Below, piece after piece: positions 59,179-64,000 of a stretch of DNA of 64,000 bases; position 1 is the stretch's first letter; each line of letters starts with the position of its first letter. The notes beneath the pieces were generated by a model. It was not told where the DNA came from, did not search any database, and saw only the letters and a list, made by a program, of their open reading frames with translations. The position numbers and the translations under genes were made by a program. The stretch lies in contig AP017914.1 in the NCBI GenBank assembly GCA_002091395.1, forward strand, positions 1-64,000, in the 5' to 3' direction. Origin of the DNA: Candidatus Azobacteroides pseudotrichonymphae (GTDB lineage Bacteria; Bacteroidota; Bacteroidia; Bacteroidales; Azobacteroidaceae).

Positions 59179-60283
59179 ATGATAACAATAGAACAATTGC
59201 AAAAAGTTGTAAAGCGTCAATTGGCACTGAGGAGGCATCTTTGACGTTGATAATGGAATAATTAAATTAAAAAAAGAAAAAGAATCTATACGAGCATATG
59301 ATTTTTGGGAAAATACTAAATGTGCAAAAAAACAGATGAAAGACGTAAGTAATATAAAATCATCGATAAATGCATATAAAAAGATTCAAGAATCAGTTGA
59401 AGAATTATGTTTGGCTTTTGATTTTAATAAAGATGGTATTATTGGAGAAGAAGAAGTAGATGAAATTTATAAAAATGTTATTATTCTGCTTGGTGATTTA
59501 GAATTAAAAAATACACTTCGTTCAGAAGAAGACCATTTTGGAGCAATATTGAAAATAAATGCTGGAGCAGGTGGAGTTGAAGCGCAAGATTGGGTTGAAA
59601 TGTTATATAGAATGTACAGTCGTTGGAGTGAAAATAAAAAGTATAAAGTTACTGTCATTAATTATTTGGAAGGTGATGATGCTGGAATAAAAAAAGTTAC
59701 TTTACAAGTTGATGGTGATTATGCTTTTGGTTATTTGAAAAGCGAAAACGGAGTACATCGTCTTGTTCGAGTATCTCCATACAATGCAAAAGGGAAGCGA
59801 ATGACTTCTTTTGCTTCTGTTTCTGTTGTTCCTTTAGTAGATGATACGATTGAAATTAATGTTAATTTAGGTGACATTACATGGGATACTTTTCGATCAA
59901 GTGGAGCAGGTGGTCAAAATGTTAATAAAGTTGAAACAGGTGTGCGTTTACATTATAATCATAAAAATTTTACTACAGGGAAGATTGAAGAAATTATAAT
60001 TGAAAATACTGAATCTCGTTCTCAATTTACAAATAAAAACAATGCTATTCGTCTATTGAAATCACAATTGTATGAATTAGAACTAAAAAAACGCAGACAA
60101 ACTACCATGAAGATAGAAGCTGACAAAAAAAAGATAGAATGGGGGTCACAGATTCGTTCATATATTTTTGATGATAAACGAATAAAAGATCATCGTACAG
60201 GCTGGCAAACTACTAATATACAATCTGTTATGGATGGTAATATTGACGATCTAATAAGTGCTTATTTAAATCACAATAATTGA
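59179..60283 (+). CDS. prfB: Peptide chain release factor 2, with programmed +1 frameshift
   Basis: Releases peptides at UGA and UAA. Translation starts at 59179 (MITIEQLQKVVKRQLAL...), meets an in-frame UGA after codon 21 (59242-59244) and must shift +1 at CUU-UGA-C to continue in the frame that ends at 60283, giving 367 aa, the usual length (about 365). Seen: GGQ catalytic motif (244-246, SSGAGGQNVNK) and the stop-reading tripeptide position 199-201, which here is SPY instead of the usual SPF. Own promoter upstream. The shift makes production self-regulating: low RF2 favours frameshifting. Confidence 0.96.
59230..59245 (+). promoter_or_regulatory. prfB frameshift site
   Basis: AGGAGG (59230-59235), CAT, CTT TGA C: the spacing and sequence are the same as in E. 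coli (AGGGGG TAT CTT TGA C). The SD-like AGGAGG can pair with the 16S tail. Confidence 0.93.
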
Positions 60284-60318
60284 TTAAATTTAAGATATAA
60301 CGAAATTTTGTTGCTCTG

Positions 60319-60393
60319 TGGAGCATACGAGACTTGAACTCGTTACCTTTAGACTGCCGGTCTAACGCTCTACCAAAGGTGAGCTAATGCCCC
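60319..60393 (-). tRNA. tRNA-Ala (anticodon GGC)
   Basis: Acceptor GGGGCAT/ATGCTCC, anticodon stem TTAGA/TCTAA with loop CCGGCAG, T stem ACGAG/CTCGT, discriminator A. Lies between prfB and xylB on the other strand. Confidence 0.93.
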
Positions 60394-60462
60394 GTTTAAC
60401 AGTTAGGATATAGATTCTCTATGCGATTACCATCTCTAAAATTACTAAAGTTATAAATAAAA

Positions 60463-60493
60463 TTTGATTTATACAAAAATATTTTTACATTTG
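60463..60493 (+). promoter_or_regulatory. Promoter for xylB-xylA
   Basis: TTTG (60463-60466), 19 bases, TACATTTG (60486-60493); the best consensus match in the window. About 85 bases before the xylB start, leaving room for regulation. Confidence 0.62.
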
Positions 60494-60578
60494 AGGAATG
60501 CACTTGGTTGTATTTAAAGTTAACTGATGGGATTTTTGTGTTTAGCTTTTGTTATTAAAATATTTTAAAGTTATTCTA

Positions 60579-62051
60579 ATGTATTTGTTAGGGTACGATA
60601 TTGGAAGTTCTTCTGTTAAGGCGTGTATAGTGGAAGCAGAATCTGGCAAGGTTATATCGCAAGATTTTTATCCAAAAACAGAGATGCGAATTTTTTCTGA
60701 AAATTTTGGGTGGGCAGAGCAAGATCCAGAGTCGTGGTGGATAAATTTAAAATTAGCTAATGAGTCAGTTTTAGAGCAGTCAAAGATTCTTGCTGAAGAT
60801 ATTAAAGCTATTGGTATTTCATGGCAAATGCATGGTTTAGTTTTAGTGAATAAGTTTAAGAAAGTATTGCGTCCGGCAATTATTTGGTGTGATAGTAGGG
60901 CAGTTTCATACGGAGAAAAAGCTTTTAAAATTATTGGGAAGGAAAAGTGCTTATCTCATTTACTTAATTCTCCAGGAAATTTTACTGCTTCTAAATTGGC
61001 ATGGGTCAAAGATCATGAACCAGAAGTTTATAAACAAATATATAAATTTATGCTGCCAGGTGATTATATTGCCATGAAGTTAACTAATGATATTACAATT
61101 ACTTTAGAAGGATTATCTGAGGGTATCTTTTGGGATTTCAAAAATAATTGTATATCTGAAGATGTTTTTAGTTATTTCGGTTTTGATAGAAATCTCGTTC
61201 CTGATATTAGACCAATTTTTGGAACTCAGGGGATTGTTTCTTCTGGAGCAGCAAAAGAATTAGGATTAAAAGAGGGTACTCCAATATCTTATAGGGCTGG
61301 TGACCAGCCTAATAATGCTTTATCATTAAATGTTTTTAATCCGAATGAAATTGCTTCAACAGCTGGTACTTCTGGGGTAATTTATGGTGTATTAGATAAG
61401 ATAAATTATGATCCTCTTTCGCGTGTAAACACTTTTGCTCATGTTAACCACTGTGAAAAAGAAAAAGTTCGTTTGGGAGTTTTGTTGTGTATTAATGGAA
61501 CTGGAATATTAAATTCATGGATTAAAAATAATATTACTTTTGGGTTATCTTATGATGACATAAATAAATTAGCTTCTCAATCAATTATTGGAAGTAGGGG
61601 TATATCTATTGTTCCTTTTGGAAATGGAGCGGAGCGTATTTTAGAGAATAAAGATATTAGATCTTCTATCCATGGTATTAATTTTAATTTGCATAGTCAA
61701 TCAGATATTATTCGTGCTGCACAAGAAGGAATTGTTTTTTCTTTTCAGTATGGGATGGAAATAATGGAAGGGATTGGAATAAATATACAGTCCATTCGTG
61801 CTGGTAACGCCAATATGTTTTTAAGTCCAGTTTTTCGCCAAACTTTAGCGAGTATTAGTGGGGTTCCCGTTGAACTCTATAACACTAATGGATCCGTCGG
61901 TGCAGCTAAGGGGGCAGGGTTGGGAGCTAAAATTTATAATGATACTCAAGAAGCATTTGCTAATTTGGAAAGGATTGCAGTAATAAATCCTGAGATTGTA
62001 AAAAAAAATCAATACCAGGAGGCATATGAAAAGTGGAAAAATTGTTTTTAG
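60579..62051 (+). CDS. xylB: Xylulokinase
   Basis: FGGY-family sugar kinase that phosphorylates D-xylulose to xylulose-5-phosphate. Start taken at the ATG 60579 (MYLLGYDIGSSSVKAC...), giving 490 aa; the frame reaches a TTG ten codons upstream. Seen: N-terminal phosphate loop GYDIGSSSVKACIVE, GISWQMHGLVLV (about 80-91) with the residues that contact xylulose, RPAIIWCDSRA, and the C-terminal ATPase motifs GDQPNNALSLNVFNPNEIASTAGTSG and AGNANMFLSPVFRQ...NTNGSVGAAKGAGLGA. xylA follows after 98 bases; the pair forms the isomerase pathway for xylose. Confidence 0.95.
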   Translation: MYLLGYDIGSSSVKACIVEAESGKVISQDFYPKTEMRIFSENFGWAEQDPESWWINLKLANESVLEQSKILAEDIKAIGISWQMHGLVLVNKFKKVLRPAIIWCDSRAVSYGEKAFKIIGKEKCLSHLLNSPGNFTASKLAWVKDHEPEVYKQIYKFMLPGDYIAMKLTNDITITLEGLSEGIFWDFKNNCISEDVFSYFGFDRNLVPDIRPIFGTQGIVSSGAAKELGLKEGTPISYRAGDQPNNALSLNVFNPNEIASTAGTSGVIYGVLDKINYDPLSRVNTFAHVNHCEKEKVRLGVLLCINGTGILNSWIKNNITFGLSYDDINKLASQSIIGSRGISIVPFGNGAERILENKDIRSSIHGINFNLHSQSDIIRAAQEGIVFSFQYGMEIMEGIGINIQSIRAGNANMFLSPVFRQTLASISGVPVELYNTNGSVGAAKGAGLGAKIYNDTQEAFANLERIAVINPEIVKKNQYQEAYEKWKNCF

Positions 62052-62149
62052 GTTCAGTTTTTTGTAAATATGAAAATTTTATTAAAGCTGGGCATTTTTA
62101 TGTTTTATTATATTGAAATTTTTAAATTTAAATTAGATTTTTTATATTT

Positions 62150-63472
62150 ATGAAAACAGATTGTAAATGTTTTTTTCCAAAAATAGAAAAGATACAATTT
62201 GAAGGGATTGAGAGTAAGAATCCATTAGCTTTTCATTGGTATGATGAAAAGAAAATTGTTCTTGGGAAAACTTTAAAAGAGTGGTTGAGATTTTCTATGG
62301 CTTATTGGCACACTTTATGTGCTGATGGTACTGATCAATTTGGTAAAGGGACTAAAATATTTCAGTGGAATAGTGGTTCAGACATTATTAGTCGTGCAAA
62401 AAACAGAATGGATGCTGCGTTTGAATTTATGTATAAATTAAGTATTCCATTTTACTGTTTTCATGATACAGATTTGGTAGATGAAGGGAATTCTCTCATA
62501 GAATATGAGAATAATTTAAATAAAATTGTGGAATATGCTAAAGAAAAACAAAATTTTACTGGGATAAAATTGCTTTGGGGGACAGCTAATGTTTTTAGTA
62601 ATCCACGTTATATGAATGGTGCTGCTACTAATCCTAATTTCTCTGTTGTTTCTTGGGCTGGAGCTCAAATTAAAAATGCTATTGATGCAACAATTGCTTT
62701 AGGAGGTGCGAATTATGTATTTTGGGGTGGACGTGAAGGGTATATGAGTTTACTCAATACTGATATGAAACGTGAGAAGGAACACTTAGCACAAATGTTT
62801 ACTGTCGCTCGTGATTATGCGCGAAAGCATGGATTTAATGGATGTTTTCTTATTGAACCAAAGCCTATGGAGCCGTCTAAACATCAATATGATTTTGATA
62901 CAGAGACTGTTATTGGATTTTTACGTCATTTTGGATTGGATAAAGATTTTAAGGTAAATATTGAGGTGAATCATGCTACTTTAGCAGGGCATACTTTTGA
63001 ACATGAATTACAAGTTGCTGTTGATGCAGGAATGCTTGGCTCCATTGATGCTAATCGTGGTGATTATCAAAATGGATGGGACACAGATCAATTTCCTATC
63101 AATATTTATGAATTGACACAAGCTCTTTTGGTTATTGTAGAAGGAGGAGGATTTAGTAGCGGAGGTACAAATTTTGATGCAAAAAATCGTCGTAATTCAA
63201 CTGATTTAGAAGATATTTTTATTGCACATATTTCTGGGATGGATGCTTTTGCTCGTGCTTTAATTGTAGCTGCAGCTATACTTGAAAAGTCAGATTATAA
63301 AAAATTACGTGTTGATCGTTATTCTTCATTTGATTTTGGAGATGGAAAATCTTTTGAACGTGGTAAATTAACACTTGCTGATTTGAGAAATATTGCAATT
63401 AGAGATGGTGAACCAATTCAATTAAGTGGTAAGCAAGAGTTATACGAATCAATAATAAATATGTACATTTGA
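62150..63472 (+). CDS. xylA: Xylose isomerase
   Basis: Interconverts D-xylose and D-xylulose, two-metal TIM barrel; 440 aa, class II length. Seen: catalytic His105 and Asp108 in [12 protein letters not shown], the tetramer and metal region [22 protein letters not shown] (about 145-166) and [20 protein letters not shown], then [17 protein letters not shown] (about 240-256) with metal-ligand Glu, and [20 protein letters not shown] (about 302-321). Cytosolic. Downstream of xylB; no xylose transporter gene in the window. Fits a diet of plant-wall sugars from a wood-feeding host. Confidence 0.98.
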   Translation: MKTDCKCFFPKIEKIQFEGIESKNPLAFHWYDEKKIVLGKTLKEWLRFSMAYWHTLCADGTDQFGKGTKIFQWNSGSDIISRAKNRMDAAFEFMYKLSIPFYCFHDTDLVDEGNSLIEYENNLNKIVEYAKEKQNFTGIKLLWGTANVFSNPRYMNGAATNPNFSVVSWAGAQIKNAIDATIALGGANYVFWGGREGYMSLLNTDMKREKEHLAQMFTVARDYARKHGFNGCFLIEPKPMEPSKHQYDFDTETVIGFLRHFGLDKDFKVNIEVNHATLAGHTFEHELQVAVDAGMLGSIDANRGDYQNGWDTDQFPINIYELTQALLVIVEGGGFSSGGTNFDAKNRRNSTDLEDIFIAHISGMDAFARALIVAAAILEKSDYKKLRVDRYSSFDFGDGKSFERGKLTLADLRNIAIRDGEPIQLSGKQELYESIINMYI

Positions 63473-64000
63473 ATTTGGGTTATACTTATAGTAATTTCAA
63501 TGTTTATTTATATAAGTTGTTTTATTAATTGTGATTTGTATTACTTTGACTGCAACAATTGGTTGGTTTTTATTTTGATATAATGTTGCAGTAATTTTTG
63601 GAATTGAAAATATATTAGAAGTTTTTAGTAATGCAATTAATTTTAATATGAGAAAATTTTATACCTATTTATTTCTTTTGGTATCTAAATCAGATAATTT
63701 GTTTTGAGTGACTATATCATGTTTTTACATATGAATATGTAGTCGTGTTGTTTTTCAGCACTAGATTTTTGTTATTCTATAGTTTTTATATTTTGATTAT
63801 GTAATTAATGCTATTATAGCAGAAATATTAATAGTTAATTTTTGTAAATTATTTGATACTTTATGTGGGCTTACTGTTTTAAGTTAGTTCTATGTTTTAC
63901 GGTTTTTAGATGAATTGATGTATATGTTTAGCTTCGGAGTTATTGTGCTCGTATTATTTATGTTTTTGTTTTTTGTTATTGAAATTTTTAGGCATTTAGT
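63473..64000. other. Terminal spacer without recognised gene
   Basis: 528 bp after xylA to the window end. AT-rich, no frame of use, no RNA gene or strong repeat recognised. A gene starting just beyond the window may use part of it as leader. Confidence 0.5.

Overview
The window looks like a piece of the chromosome of a genome-reduced, AT-rich member of the Bacteroidales. Lineage evidence seen here: the fused lpxC-fabZ gene, the dapB-lepB-WbqC-family gene order, a dipeptidyl peptidase III with the bacterial HECLGH motif, promoters of the Bacteroidetes type (TTG, 18-20 bases, TAnnTTTG) and start codons without Shine-Dalgarno sequences. Reduction is suggested by wide, very AT-rich spacers (up to about 1.5 kb) with no recognisable genes, a frameshifted transporter gene, tRNAs with stem mismatches and single surviving genes of normally larger clusters. 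Intact cell wall, lipid A, amino acid, purine and NAD genes together with a xylose pathway would fit a nutritional symbiont of a lignocellulose-feeding host, such as the 'Candidatus Azobacteroides' type found in termite-gut protists. That name is my inference, not something the sequence proves.

Layout. 1-5.3 kb: rRNA operon 16S, tRNA-Ile(GAU), tRNA-Ala(UGC), 23S, 5S, with complementary flanks that can form processing stems. 5.4-14.7 kb: dapF, fabD, a LolC/E-type permease, an aspartate aminotransferase-like gene, rpsT, a U32/TrhP-like gene with an overlapping thioesterase gene, and an MscS-type channel. 14.8-23.4 kb: purL, a ClC channel gene overlapping it, metK, nadC, tsaC. 23.7-31 kb: rsmG, two small envelope proteins, ugd, an omega-amidase-like nitrilase, trmB and much empty DNA. 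31-42 kb: tRNA-Met, dapB, lepB, WbqC family, tRNA-Thr, a frameshifted AEC transporter, lpxC/fabZ, rpsA, an AlkD-like gene, nhaD. 42.5-50.6 kb: four tRNAs, a purine nucleoside phosphorylase, aroA, tig-clpP-clpX. 50.9-64 kb: dipeptidyl peptidase III, argB, purD, SRP RNA, mtaB, a glycosyltransferase, rpsP, prfB with its programmed frameshift, tRNA-Ala(GGC), xylB, xylA.

How the genes work together: DapB and DapF make meso-diaminopimelate for lysine and peptidoglycan; FabD and LpxC/FabZ make fatty acids and lipid A; PurL, PurD and the phosphorylase handle purines; AroA, ArgB, MetK and NadC feed chorismate, arginine, SAM and NAD; XylA and XylB bring xylose into the pentose phosphate pathway. Tig, ClpP, ClpX, LepB and the SRP RNA form a protein folding, turnover and export set.

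The most unusual signal is a set of long perfect inverted repeats (16-26 bp arms, loops of 2-18 bases) with unrelated sequences. Several lie inside coding regions (purL, trmB, dapB, the WbqC-family gene, the AEC transporter end) or exactly across a stop/start junction (purL to ClC). They do not look like copies of one mobile element and, where I can recall the family sequence, add no length to the protein. In-place palindrome formation by template switching is my preferred explanation.
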